DNA of 64,000 bases from Laburnicola sp. R22_1 (GCA_014281115.1 JACONQ010000019.1:310001-374000); one strand, 5' to 3'. Shown: positions 9,626 through 21,766, counted from the stretch's first letter. The notes: generated from the letters alone by a model not told the origin. A program made the numbers and translations.

Positions 9626-11788
9626 ATGGCTCTTTGCACGCGCGGATTCTCGCGGCTCGCAAAGACATCTACCCACCGCACTCAATGGCGCCGGATTCCG
9701 CATCGCTACTACTCGTCCAATGGCCCCGCCGAGGCCCGCGAAGACCCGGAATGGTTCCAGAAGCTCCGCACTGAGATGCTCAACCGGGACCTGCCAGCCG
9801 AACGCGACTATAGGCACAAAGTACACGAGCAGAAATTGGCAAGGGCGCTATCCTCGTTTCTCCCAAAAGAATGGGCGCCAGGTATCGAGTCAAAATCAGA
9901 CGGGATCGGTAGCCACCTCATATTTTGCAACGCTACTATCCCGGACGAGCGCCTGCTTCCCGATGGTACCGACGCTCTACACAGCCCCGGTGGCCCGTTT
10001 GTACGGCGTATGTGGGCGGGGGGCGTCCTGAAGATAGTCCCGCATATTTACCATGACTCATTGCGTGGTTGGGACAAGAACAAAGCGATGATATGTGGGG
10101 AGCGTATCAAGGAGGTGTGTCTACGCGGTGAAGGGGATAACGAGAAGATAGTCGTTACTATTGAGCGCAAATTCACAGGTTTTGGCGCGCTATGGCAAAA
10201 ATGGCGGGCGGTGAGGAAAATGATGGGGGGTCAAATCTATTCGCACTATTCGGACTTTCTCCGGGAGGAGGCAACAGAAGTTCAAAATTGGAGGGGTTGT
10301 TTTTTGATTGAAGACCGCAACTTGGTCTTTTTGCGCGAGAGGTCTCCCGAGACGTTAGCAGAGATCAAGGCGGGCAAGGTGGCACCTGTCAAATACCTCC
10401 TTTGTGGGTCTTTTCCTTGCTAAAAAGACGTTCCACTAATAGAGGCAGCACCTGGACCCCCCGAATTCTCCCAAACTCTAACCCCTACGAGTACCCTCCT
10501 ATTCCGCTTCTCAGCCCTCACGAACAATGCGCACCACATCCACCTCGACCGAGAGTATGCGCGCAACGTCGAAGGATATCGAAACCTTCTCGTTCATGGT
10601 CCACTGACCCTGATGCTCATGCTCAAATTGATTGGAGCACATTTGCATTCGCTCGAGGGGCCCCAACACACGATCGAATTCGTTAAGTACCGAAATCTCG
10701 CACCATTGTTTTGTGACGAAGAGCTACGAGTGTGCGCGAGAGAAAGGATATCCATGCTGCGCACCGATGACGGCAGAGAATACGACGTATGGGTCGAGGG
10801 CCCGACAGGAGGCATGGCTGTGAAGGGGCTTGTGCGGACAGTACCACTTCCTTCACCCGAAGGCCAAAAGTCCTCTCAGGGTGGTGCGGAATCCATCCAT
10901 CGCTACACTGTCACTGACTCTGACGCTGCGCATAGGACTCAAATTTCGCAGGATAGTGAGCATCTAGTCCCCACCCACGCTTCATCAGAAACTACTAGTA
11001 AACACGATACTCGTCTACAACTAAGCCGGCCACAACGACAAGTGGATCAACCAAAAAGCAAAACAAAACAACAGGAAACCACATCTCTCACTCCTTCTCC
11101 TACATCCCCAAGTGACCCGGTGCCTAAAGACTCCTCTCCGCCATCTTTCTCAAGCCCCTCCGTCCCACTAGCTAGCATTTCCATCCCATCCATCGAACCA
11201 TCGACAGCAGACACAAAAGCGTCCTCTGAAACCCCACGTCTTTCCTCCCCAACACGTCCCCAATCCCGCTCCCCTCCCCGACCACCCATCCGAGTAATCC
11301 CCACCTCCTGCCCACCATCCGCCCAAATACGACTACAAACCCACAGAACCCGCAGAACCACACGGTACGCCTACGACCCCAAAGAGCAACGCTCTTCCTC
11401 CCCCACACGCCCCCAATCCGAATCCCCTCCCCGACCACCCATCCGAGTAATCTCCACCTCGCGCCCAACATCCGCCCAAATACGAAAACGAACCCACAGA
11501 ACCCGCCGGACCGCATGGTACGCCTCCGACTTCGAAGAGCTAACCATCGAACCCATCCCCCTCATCCGCTACCACCGCCGCAATCTTCAAAAGGAAGTAG
11601 TGCGCAGTCCGTTCGGGAAGCGTGGCCACAGGTGGATATCGAGCAATAAGCCGAGCATGAGAAGGATTGATCGGTATTTGACGGGTTCGGGGGCGCGGGT
11701 GTGGCGGACGTCTTTGTACAATCTGCTCAAAAGGCCGATGGTCAATAGAAGGCCGGAGGTCAAACGAAGGCGGGTGGTCGTTTCATGA
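9626..11788 (+). CDS. Mitochondrial Htd2-like 3-hydroxyacyl-thioester dehydratase with long repeat-bearing C-terminal extension
   Basis: Exons 9626-10403 and 10449-11788 (45-nt intron) give 705 aa. An Arg/Ser-rich presequence (MALCTRGFSRLAKTS) suggests mitochondrial import. Residues ~60-400 match the fungal Htd2/FAS1-like dehydratase layout: DALHSPGGPFVRRMWAGG near the start, KYL..FTHTLTP-like text at the exon junction, and the hot-dog motif FSALTNNAHHIHLDREYA ... HGPLTLMLML. In mitochondrial type II fatty acid synthesis this enzyme dehydrates 3-hydroxyacyl-ACP. The last ~305 residues are Ser/Pro/Arg-rich and contain a two-copy repeat of ~51 residues; no such tail is expected in the family. 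Open frames upstream of 9626 begin with TTG and were not used. Confidence 0.78.
11241..11535 (+). repeat. In-frame tandem duplication (about 2 x 153 bp) in the Htd2-like tail
   Basis: Two adjacent copies encode near-identical text: SPTRPQSRSPPRPPIRVI ... AQIRLQTHRTRRT, then SPTRPQSESPPRPPIRVI ... AQIRKRTHRTRRT. The copies begin near 11241 and 11394, and frame is preserved across both. Confidence 0.85.
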
Positions 11789-12118
11789 ATGATAATGTTG
11801 CGCTTGTACAAAGAGTCGCGAGGGCTGTATGACACGGCAGTCTGTTTGTAATTTATTGTACACTCTTCATTGGAGGTCGGGGTCTGTCATTGTGCCGTGT
11901 ATATATCTGGAGATTAGACAATCACAACTCGTACAGAGACTTCACTAAAATCAAGACTGGCACTGTCGGTCATGTGCCATGTCGAGAATTGATTCATTCG
12001 AGTCACTGCGGACTATATGCCCATAAAACGCCATGCACGTCATATCCGCTTTTCCATGCCAGCCAGGTATACCAGATCCGTCATGCACATCTTAGACACT
12101 CCAAACCCAGAATATTCT
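11789..12118. other. Convergent intergenic region
   Basis: 330 bp between the 3' ends of the Htd2-like gene and RPL25. No gene or repeat seen. Confidence 0.5.
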
Positions 12119-12888
12119 TTAGACAATTTGGAGCTTGGTAGCTGCAATGTCGAGCGCATCGACGTCGGGGGTCAACCGCGCGAAGGCCTTCTTGCTGCCG
12201 TCGGGGCGGATGAGAGTGTTGATCTTGACCGTCGTCACATCGTACTGCTTCTTGAGAGCGGCGGCAATCTGGCGCTTGTTGGCCTTGATGTCGACGATGA
12301 AGACGAGGGTGTTGTTCTCCTCAATCTTCTTCATGGCGGACTCGGTGTTGAGCGGGTGGATGAGGATCTTGCCGGCATCGAGACGGGGCTGGTGGGGAAT
12401 CGATTTGCGCGGGTACTTGGGTGCGCGGCTATCGTGTGTTAATTTTCCCGCGTCCCATAGACACACAGGATCACCAAAGGCGAGGGGGGCACTTACGAGA
12501 GCTCGAGGGTCTTGGGGCGGTGGAAGCTGGTGCTGTAGCGGACCTTGTTCTTCTTGTGCGAATTCACCTTTACATCTCGTCAGAATTGCTGCGCAGAGCA
12601 CGAGAAGTAAAAGCGGCCAGAGATGGGGTTCTGGCACGCCTCTAAGGTCATTGGGACTATCTTACTCCCTTGAGAGCAGCTTTGGCAGCGGCGTTAGCCT
12701 TCTTGCTGGCTCCACCTGAGACATGTTAGCGATTGACTTTGAGCGTTGAGGAAGGTTTTCGACATAGACCGCATTGGCAACGTTTGGCAACGTCCGCGCG
12801 AGGCTTCCAGAAGACAGCCTGCGCTTGCAGCGGTCGCATCGAGTGATTGGGGAGAATTCGTACCCTTCTGGCTGGCTTTTGGAGGCAT
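12119..12888 (-). CDS. RPL25: 60S ribosomal protein L25 (uL23)
   Basis: Four exons (12888-12864, 12715-12666, 12567-12497, 12428-12119) give 151 aa: a basic Lys/Ala-rich N-terminal extension ([22 protein letters not shown]), then the uL23 domain with [20 protein letters not shown], the conserved [19 protein letters not shown] and [20 protein letters not shown]. uL23 binds 25S rRNA near the peptide exit tunnel and is the docking site for SRP. The 25-nt first exon and three introns crowded into the N-terminal third are typical of fungal ribosomal protein genes. It is divergently transcribed from BMT2. Confidence 0.95.
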
Positions 12889-13099
12889 GGCGACGGTGTG
12901 CTGTGGTTAGTGTCGAGGTCGGCAGTCGAAGTAGAAGTTTCGCAGTGTCAAAGTGCGCAAGGTGCGCGGTTCGCTTATTCCACGCTATCGACGCTTTCGG
13001 GTGTAGCGCAAAAATGTCGAAAGTCTCGGCATCCACCCAGCACCAACGACCTCCAACGACCATTTTGGATCCACTAACACCATGTGACCTAGATGAAAT
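12889..13099. promoter_or_regulatory. Bidirectional promoter between RPL25 and BMT2
   Basis: Only 211 bp separate the start codons of a ribosomal protein gene and an rRNA methyltransferase gene transcribed in opposite directions, so the core control sites must be shared or interleaved. I could not identify a specific factor site with confidence. Confidence 0.6.
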
Positions 13100-13981
13100 A
13101 TGGCGGCAAAAAAGCGGCAAAAGGCCCTATCACACGGCCGTCCGCCCATCAGCAAGCCCAAAGAGCGCATGAGCTCCCAGCAGTCTCGTACCATTATTCG
13201 AACTCATCATCGCCTGCAGAAGGAACACGCGGCCGCCGTTAAGAGAGGGGAAGCGAAGCTTGCTGAAAACATTGCAAAGGCTATAGAAAAGAACGGAGGC
13301 CTTGAAACCTATCAAGCAGCCAGCAAACAGGGCCAATCGAAAGATCGTGGTGGTGATTCGTCAAAAGTGTTAATCGAATGGTTACGGGAAGCAAAAGTCA
13401 TCCAGTGTACTGGCAAGAAGCCTGATGAGAGAGCGGCTGTTATACAGCCGCCGCTCCGATGTCTTGAAGTTGGTGCTTTGTCGTCAAAGAACGAAATCTC
13501 AAAATACCCCACCCAAATCGAGATGACGCGGATCGACCTGAACAGTCAAGGTGCTGGTATCGAGAAGCAAGATTTCATGGAGCGCCCCCTGCCAATTTCA
13601 TCGCACGACCGCTTTGACCTCATTTCTCTTTCGCTGGTCCTCAATTACGTCCCAGACCCGGTTCAGCGAGGCGAGATATTGAAGCGGATAACCCAATTCT
13701 TGCGATGTTCAGACACGAGCCAGAGGACGGGTGAAACAGCCCTTCCCGTACTGTTCTTGGTATTGCCATTGCCATGTGTGGAGAACTCGAGGTACCTGGA
13801 CGAACAGCTGCTCCTACGGATTATGTCAAATTTCGGGTTCATTCAGACGAATCAGAAGAAGACTCCGAAGCTATGTTATTACTTGTTTAGTTGGACTGGA
13901 GCGAGCCATACCATTAGGGTCGAGAAGAGAAAGGTTAGGGATGGGCCAGCCATGAACAACTTCTGCATTATCGTCGAATGA
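13100..13981 (+). CDS. BMT2: 25S rRNA adenine-N1 methyltransferase Bmt2
   Basis: A single exon encodes 293 aa. The basic N-terminus (MAAKKRQKALSHGRPP) fits a nucleolar location. The SAM-binding motif I-like LEVGALSSKN lies at 121-131 and the conserved FDLISLSLVLNYVPDP block at 172-187, both diagnostic of the Bmt2 family, which makes m1A in helix 65 of 25S rRNA. Length is close to the yeast protein. The start ATG is the first in frame after RPL25's promoter. Confidence 0.88.
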   Translation: MAAKKRQKALSHGRPPISKPKERMSSQQSRTIIRTHHRLQKEHAAAVKRGEAKLAENIAKAIEKNGGLETYQAASKQGQSKDRGGDSSKVLIEWLREAKVIQCTGKKPDERAAVIQPPLRCLEVGALSSKNEISKYPTQIEMTRIDLNSQGAGIEKQDFMERPLPISSHDRFDLISLSLVLNYVPDPVQRGEILKRITQFLRCSDTSQRTGETALPVLFLVLPLPCVENSRYLDEQLLLRIMSNFGFIQTNQKKTPKLCYYLFSWTGASHTIRVEKRKVRDGPAMNNFCIIVE

Positions 13982-14995
13982 GGACATATTATGTCATCCT
14001 AAATTTGTCCACCTCTCTTGCTTGTAGTGCTCAAAAATATTGGTGTGGTATTATCGACTGGGTCGCTGGCAGACTCTAATCCAATGTTCAGGTCGACTCT
14101 GCGGAGCGAGCAAATACGTTTGCTCACCGGCCCTGCGCCTGCTTCCTCGTCCTACACACTAGCCCTTCCCAAACATTTTGACAACCAACAAGCTATTTTT
14201 TTTGTCAACAAAGCTGCATCCCGCAACTATACTATAGTAAAAGAAAATCTAGCTATAACCTTTTTTTCTGTGTACTAGCTCTGTGCAAAAATCTTAAATA
14301 CATGTGATTGAGTTGATGACGCGCTCATCGTTCGGCACCCCGCAAGGCCGTTGCGTACACCAACAAGCTACACTATAGTTACAAAGAACACGGCGGCATA
14401 GGTGTTCTTGTTTATATGAATGCGGGTCTGCCTGGTGGGTTTCCAGAGAAGCTTAGCATTAAAAGCGATTGCAGAGTTCCTATGGGCACTTGACATGCCG
14501 TATCCCATCGGTATTATAAGCGTTCTGGGCCAACTTCCCGGATTGCACAGGCCTAGATGTGGATAAGTCGACAGGATCAGCATGAGCAATGGTAGTGTTT
14601 GCCCCCAAGATTATTTATACATCGACCTATCTGGCAAGATACACGAAGAAAAGCATGGTTCTGGTTATCGGATGCCGAGTCTTATTTCGCAGCAGACTGG
14701 TGGTGTTCGCGTCCAAAGCTGGTGATTCACACATTAACCTCGCCGCTGCAGCGCAGTTAGCCGCAATTGCAAGCATGACGCCATTCATTCTTTCGTTCCC
14801 CCTTAATCCCAGTGTTTTACCCCGCCTACCAACCCGAGGAAGAACTCGGGACACGCGCCAACCTCAACACCTACTCGAACGGGCATCTTCTCTGAACTAT
14901 CAACGGTCGTCAGCACCGGCAGCTGGCCACTTCGTTTCCTCCCTCTCAAAGCCCGCCGCTACCTAGGTATCCTCGCCCGCCGACGTCTCGCAGCG
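13982..14995. other. Gene-free spacer
   Basis: About 1 kb without a supportable gene. It holds T- and A-runs near 14190-14270 and several short open frames with no recognisable content. Confidence 0.45.
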
Positions 14996-17069
14996 ATGTC
15001 TCAATCAAGGATCGCGGGCCGCCGCCGGTCATCTGCCTTGGACGAATTCATGAAATAAGCGGATCCGCAGGCCCGCAAGGTGCTTGCCATCCTACCTAGC
15101 CATAAGAAGTTGGCGTTTGTCCAAGAGAAGGTTGGTCGTCGGGTTGTATTGATCAAGCTCTATTTAGGAAAATTCAAAGAAGGAAAGGTCTACGCGTACT
15201 CAGATGGCCGAATCGAACTCGAAACACAAAACGGAGGGCCAATCAATCGGACATCAACACGCTTTACCCCGGTTGAACCATTCAGCTGGAATGGGCTTTA
15301 TCGCCGGAACGTTAAGCCAGATCCACAACGTGAGGACAAGAAAGCCGAGAAGATTGATGGCGGGCCTCTCGCTCTGGTGCAGGTTTATTTTTTGGTTAAA
15401 GCCACCACCGATAGGGCATCTTTAGATGTCGACGACGTCCAAGACTCTTCATTTACAATGTCCTTGACGGAGTTCTTGGGAATTCTCGCACAGACCGATT
15501 GGGGCCAGCTATGGTTGAACCATCCTGATCTCATCGCCGAGAATATCACGGTTGCTCGGAAAGGATCAAATCTTCTACGCGATCTAGAAGCTCTACATGG
15601 AGGTGAGTCTGATTCCCAATTACATGGAAGCGTATTGATGTGATGTTATTACATAGAGCTTGACGAATCTCATTCTACAAGGAGTGGCTCGCCATCAGCA
15701 GATATATCTTTTGTACACGAAGGGCCGCCAGAGGACAATATGCTTTTCCAGAGTGCCTCATAAACAAACCCTGGCCTAGATAGTTACGTGTCATCAGAGG
15801 CCTTTTTATCGGCCGGTGACCTGCTTGACAACGACATGCCCTTGTCGGTCAGCCCCGAAGTTCTCTCTGGAGTGAGAGCCTATCAATCACCAGGAATGAC
15901 ACTCGCACATGACGACCAGATCGAAGATGATTCTTCACCCGAGGACATCTCGCCGTTCGAGTTATTCAAACGGGATATCGGTGAAGAGAACCTCGCTATC
16001 CTCCCCAAGCTCAAGGACGTTAAGTTGGAGACTTACCCGATTAGCGATGACAGACTCGGCATTCGACTGCTCATCGGATCTTTCAACGACAAGCATCGCG
16101 AGAAACGAAAGTGCAAAGTGTTGGCGTCCCTCAAACCCAGCAAGAATCATCCAGCTATCATCTTCGAGCGTACTCAGTCTATGACTCGGATTAGGACGAC
16201 ATTTTACCAACTCAACGTGAACGTCGCCAAAGAAGAGTTCGTAGCAGCCAATTTTGCCGCCAAACCGCTGAGAGAAGAGGAGCTGAAAGCGATAGTCAAG
16301 ATGATATTCCTCCTTGCAATCGAAGCTGGAGAAGCAGGCGAACTGTCAATGGCTGATATCCCTTTAAGCGATACCTTCAAAGCTACCTTGATCAACGCGT
16401 GTGAGCTGTTTGATGCATCTGACGATGAGTCTGATCCAGCGGGCGACCGTTCAGGTCAAGCTCAGATGCAACTTGAGGGAGGTCATCGCACTCGAGTACT
16501 CCAAAATGCAGAACAAGGCGAGCCCGCAAGTGGAACCGGATCCAGTCGACTGTCACCAACAAATGGCAGGTATTCTTCACCTGCATCACGGGAAGCTCGG
16601 GACATGGATGATATCGATGATGACGACGATGACGACGACATCATCAGCATCATCAGCGAGGTGGCAGACGATTATATGGACGACGGAAACAACGACGGAA
16701 ACAATGACACAGACGAGGATCGATCTCTTCAACCGATGAGACGTACCGGTAAGTCTAGCAAACGCTCGACGTGAAACGAGACATACAAGGCAACTAACTC
16801 CGCAACTACGACAGGTCTCCCCCGGTCAACCCAGTCAAGTGTGCGCAACTCAGCACACACTGCGCCACGTCCACGCAAGCGTAGTGTTAAGAGCACGACC
16901 AACCGCGCGCTCCAAGAACAGCGCACTGCAAAAGCCAAGCCCCCATCTCCAACGTGAGGTTCAGATGACACTCTCGTTAGGCCTAGGCCACATTCAGCAT
17001 GTTCAAGAACTTCTAGAAAGGTATGAAGTCGACCCCGCAATCCGTCAGCAACTGGAGAATTTAGTGTAG
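14996..17069 (+). pseudogene. Disrupted first copy of a tandem unnamed gene family
   Basis: Proposed exons are 14996-15602, 15657-16748 and 16815-17069. The frame is continuous through the two introns but interrupted by TAA at 15056-15058 and TAA at 15761-15763; either would be CAA before one C-to-T change in a CpA context, the RIP target. In exon 3 the frame stops at 16955, while a coding-like segment (HIQHVQELLERYEVDPAIRQ) continues in another frame to 17069, so a frameshift or unrecognised intron is also present. The middle region (SPFELFKRDIGEENL to LINACELF) resembles residues of the intact neighbour at 17678. An acidic Asp run (near 16615-16640) follows. Function unknown. Alternative splicing that skips the stops is possible but needs weaker sites. 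Confidence 0.55.
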
Positions 17070-17677
17070 GCGCATCAAAAGATAGACGAGTAAATTTTCG
17101 CCGAGGACTGAACCATGTCTGGTTCTTTTGGTGGGAAAGGTAGTTTGATCAATGTTCACGACAGCTTGCTTCATGATGGAATGGTCGGCTAGACGGTATG
17201 CATGGTTTAGCACTGCCATTGGGCAGGTTTATGAGTCAATTTGATGTACATGGTGTTGAGCTGTACTATATGATGAGAAGGTGGAGGCAATGGTCACTAC
17301 GTAGAATGTTATGGATATGAAATGTCGGAGACTAGTATTGCTTCATGTGTACGACCATAGACATCTGAATCTTTTACCTGCCCTACACCTTTTCTGGAGT
17401 TGCTGTGGCGGCTTGAGGCTGCTGACCTAACGGGCAGATCTTGGCCTGCCGTCGGTGCCGGTCGCGGTCGCGGACACGCGGACCACGCGCTAAAAACGCG
17501 CGTTCACGTGCCACCCGAGGAGAAACAAAAAGTCCCACCTATAAGTGATCCCGCGCAATTCAGCTTTCTCAACTCATATACTTGTTTGCGATCTTGATTT
17601 CAACCTCGCAGACACGGAGGTGCGCATAAGACGGGCCTTGTGCCGTTCATCCACCAGGAGGTACTTCTCGTCAGAGC
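17070..17677. other. Spacer between the tandem family members
   Basis: 608 bp with no gene supported; presumably contains the promoter of the 17678 gene. Confidence 0.45.
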
Positions 17678-19004
17678 ATGCTAGCGCTTGCGGAAGTTGA
17701 TTCGCTAAGCAGCTCGTCACAGCAACAACAGCACACCATGTCGCTCATAAAGCAGAATCTTGCCGACCTGAAAGCCCAAGTTGGCGAAGAGGAGCTCAAA
17801 CACCTGCCTAGCCTCCATAGCGTCGAATGCAAAGCGCAAGACGAATACGACGACGCCATCGAATTCAAAATCTTCTACGGATCCGTCCCCGAGAGTTCGG
17901 ACGACCCTATACTCCATATATGGATCTATCTCATTCCGAGCGCGAACCCCCGTTGTCATCACGAACTGAGGTTTGCAAGTCAAGATGTTGGGTTGGAACC
18001 TATGACCTACCCCGCTAAGCGCCTACATGCTCTTGTTGAGACGACATCACCGGCATTTCAGGACGTTAAAAACCACGACAAGGTCCGCGCGCTCGCCAAA
18101 TATTACTTTCTCGAGCTAATGCTCGTACGTGGCATCACCAATAAACAGCTGATCCGGCCGTTCGAGCTGGGCCCGACCTTTATTGGAGAACTGAAGAAAG
18201 TGTGTGAGCGCTTCGCAAAAGAGGCAGGAAAGAAGGTGCGGGGCGAACCGTCTGCTGTGGCAGCGAGGATGGCTTTGGCGCCTTGGACGACGCCATCGGC
18301 ATCTTCTGAGAGGCCTGCTACAGGTCTTGCTAGCCGTCAGTTGCCAGCGCCAGTCGCGTATGTATTCGATACCGGCACATCAGTTTATTTCAACACGAAA
18401 GGTTAACATCAACAGACGTATGCAACCAGTACCGAGGATCGAGAGGCACAGGAATGATACCAGCAACCGGGGTAGAAGTGATTCGTCAGATCTAAGTGAG
18501 ATGCCACCAGGGCTCATCAGCGAAGGTAATGGAGAGCAGGTCAACAGTTCCGTCATCCATCCCAATCAGGTCAGTAACTTTTCGCTTGTCTCATACTCTT
18601 CAAACGCTGATAGGTGATAGTCATTCAACAACGGGAACGTTACAGGGCTCGGTACGGCACCATCAAGGTCTGGAAACATGATGCCTTCGTCACGCCGTTC
18701 TCTCGTCCCCGCGTCACGCCCTTCTGGATCATCGCATCGGACACCTCAACCCACGGTCACCGTCTTGAACACTGGCCGTACTGGCCGCTCACGCGACAAC
18801 GACCTAGACACATTCAACGCAATCCGCGCCGAGGAATTGGAGTTGGACCGCAGGAAGCAAAGGATTCAACAAGACATGGAAGCTCTGGAAAAAGAGATGC
18901 AGACGGCCAAAGCGAAGAAGCGCGAGTTGCTCGAGAGCATGTCTCACGAGGAACAACTCGATTTCGTGCACGAGGCAGGACGCAAAGCGCAAAGGATGGG
19001 ATGA
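17678..19004 (+). CDS. Intact member of the tandem unnamed gene family; C-terminal coiled coil
   Basis: Exons 17678-18357, 18416-18569 and 18621-19004 give 405 aa. The N-terminal globular part (about 20-190: SLIKQNLADLKAQVGEEELK ... FIGELKKVCERF) aligns by eye with the disrupted gene just upstream. A Ser/Pro-rich linker follows, then a strongly charged coiled coil in the last ~70 residues (DLDTFNAIRAEELELDRRKQ ... MEALEKEMQTAKAKKRELLE). A start 60 nt downstream (MSLIKQNL) is equally possible. I recognise no named domain. The acceptor of intron 2 was placed at 18620 because it alone restores the frame of the coiled coil. Confidence 0.7.
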
Positions 19005-19719
19005 GACTGCGTACATTCTGCGTCCTTGGGATCGAATTTCTGGAGGACATCTTGGTTATCCGGACGGTGTTTAAACTAGGAGAAAACTACGGACGGCTAG
19101 GATGAGCAATCACAAGGCCGAAGCGTACTGAAATTGTTGTCCTACGGCCGTGCTCCCATGCTTCCTGAATCTCGGGAGGGTCGTCGGAATAGTTTGAAGG
19201 AAAATTGGTTACCTTCACAGTTACTTTCCGATGTAGTATAACGTCTGAACCAAAAAAAAAAATTTACAACAAATTCCCGTCGAAAGATCAAGCCGACGAA
19301 TGCTAAAAGTTGGACGCAAAGAACGTGGATGCACAAGAATCAAGTCGTCTTACGCTGAAACAACCCAGGCTACCTAGATATTGATGAAACATCCTGAAAG
19401 TTGGTACCGTACCCCGCTTCGGATGTCGTAACGGTTTTTTGGATTGCCAATGCCTGCTAGTAGTAATGAGTCTAGACACAACCAACACAAGATTTTGCAA
19501 GCTTTTGAAAACTGACATTAAGCTTCGATCAGCGAGTGCTAATCTATTACCAGCCACAGACATCCGTTTTATCCGCTCTCTGTTGGCCAACGACGTCACC
19601 AGCCACGAGGCATCGAGAACGTTTGTGGCGGATGGCACGGCACCAGCACTGTCTGCACCTTCGTCATTTAACCTTGGTTTTAGTCTTGGGGAGGTGGGTC
19701 AGACGCGTAACGTCGGAAA
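19005..19719. other. Spacer before the PLD-family gene
   Basis: About 0.7 kb with an A-run near 19252-19263 and no supportable gene. The segment 19720-19905 may be 5' UTR or an N-terminal extension of the next gene. Confidence 0.4.
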
Positions 19720-19905
19720 ATGGGTTCTCAATATCCACTGGCCGTGTCCTTCTCTTCCGGGACATACACATTCGTCTGTCTTGTGACAATCGCATACCTG
19801 CGCTTCCGGTTCTTTCGTTCTCCGACTATACCGATGGCTACCTGTATCTCTGATAAGCTATTTCGCTTTTGCACTGATTCTAAAAGCGTTACTAGCGAAT
19901 ACGCA

Positions 19906-21766
19906 ATGGATCCCACAAAAACACCAGGCCACCATGCAGATCAATTGTATGGAAAAGGGTCATCAGGAATAATACAACATCAGCCACCGCAAACAAGGAA
20001 GCCACCGACCAAAGAAGATCTGGAACGCGCACGGCAATGCGGCAATTGGGGTGACTCCCATCCCTCGGAGCTCTTCCTCCAATGTTTCCACGACGCACTC
20101 TGCTCGCTCGAGCATGATCCGTTGGCGGGTACAGTCAGTCCGAGCCTAATGGGAAGCAGTGGTACGATACCGCTCACTGTCGTCGCGCCCTTACCGGATA
20201 CTTGTCGTCACATGTCAAATCTCATTGCGCGAGCCGAACACGAAGTTTTCTTGGCTACAAACTTCTGGATCGCGTCGGATGCATCGCGACTCATCACCGA
20301 TTCTCTTCTCGAGCTGTCTCGCAGAGCTGGCGAAAGAGGACAGAAAGTCGTGGTCAAGATCATGTACGATCGCGGCAACATCAAGCAAGTCGCAAACAAC
20401 CATCAGATGGTGACGGTGGAAGAGTATACTGGCCAAGCAGTTAAGATGCCGCATCCGTCCGAGATTCCAAACATCGATATGCAGGTGCAGAACTATCATC
20501 GTCCCGTTCTGGGAACCTTCCATTCCAAGTTCATGATTGTAGACCGGAGAATTGCAATTGTGCAGAGTAACAATATCCAGGATAACGACAATTTGGAGAT
20601 GATGACGCACTTGGAGGGGCCGATTGTCGACTCGTTCTACGATACGGCGCTATTGGCGTGGCATACGGAGATGGAACCTCTACTACCTGTCCTAGGCTCA
20701 CCCGCTGCAGGTGCAACTGAAAGCACTTTCGACGATCCGACGTTCCATGCTCTGTTCAATGCGACAACGACCAATGGAGCACATGAGACGTCCTTGCCTC
20801 TCCACGCGGCAGGGGACCCACATTACGATCCTAACATCGCATCCGAAGTCCGGAGAATGCAACACGTTCTACAACCTTTCCCCGGAGAGACTCAAGTAGA
20901 AGCCATTACGCGCCACCTAAACCGCGCCACCAAACTCACGCAAAACGCAGGCGTACTACCCGAAGACGCGCTCGACGAAAAAATGACGCCCATGATCCCT
21001 CATCGGCCCCATGCACCCTTTCCCATCGCCCTAGTCAACCGACGACCATGGGGCGCACTAAACCACCAAGGCGTCAATGTCCCGCAAAACGAAGCTTTCC
21101 TCTCTGCAATCCGGAATGCACAATCTTCAGTCTTCATTCAGACACCCAACCTCAATGCCGCGGCTCTGATACCCGCGTTGAAAGAAGCGCTGAAGCGAGG
21201 CGTCGAAGTAACGTACTACGTTTGCTTGGGGTACAATGACGCGGGCGAACTTTTGCCCTTCCAAGGCGGTACTAACGAAATGGTTGCTAGCCAGTTGTAC
21301 GAGAGTCTCGACAAGGCCTCGAAGCAGCGCTTACATGTACATTATTACGTAGCGAAAGACCAGATAGCTCCGATTCACAATAGCTTCAAGAAAAGGAGCT
21401 GCCACATCAAGCTCATGATTGTGGACGGACACTTTGGTATCCAAGGCAACGGGAATCAGGATACGCAGTCGTGGTATCACTCCATGGAGGTCAATATTAT
21501 GATCGACTCGGAACAGATCTGTGGCGAGTGGATGGAGGCAATACGTCGAAACCAAAGTAAGATTTTTCTGATCTTGGTAGTGATATTCGAGTGCTGACGG
21601 AGCAGATACGCATCGTTTTGGGGTAGCTTCGCAAGAAGACGGTATATGGCAGGATGAAAATGGACAGGAAGTTGAAGGCGCGATTGGTAAAGACCCTGGG
21701 TGGTTTGCGTGGGCAAAGGGCATGATTGGCGCTGTGCAGAGGGTGCGAGGAGCGGGTGGGTTCTGA
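19906..21766 (+). CDS. Phospholipase D superfamily protein (phosphatidylserine/cardiolipin synthase-like)
   Basis: Exons 19906-21556 and 21606-21766 (49-nt intron) give 603 aa; a start at 19720 would add 62 residues with a hydrophobic stretch (TYTFVCLVTIAYL) and has a better start context, so the N-terminus is open. Two HKD motifs are present: HSKFMIVDRRIAIVQSNN near residue 207, and HIKLMIVDGHFGIQGNGNQD near residue 500. Both keep the His, Lys and Asp of the superfamily. The surrounding text (ATNFWIASDAS, IMYDRGNIKQV, NNIQDNDNLEMMTHLEGPIV) matches the fungal group annotated as PLD-like phosphatidyltransferases. The likely reaction is transfer or hydrolysis at a phosphodiester bond of a phospholipid. 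Confidence 0.85.
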
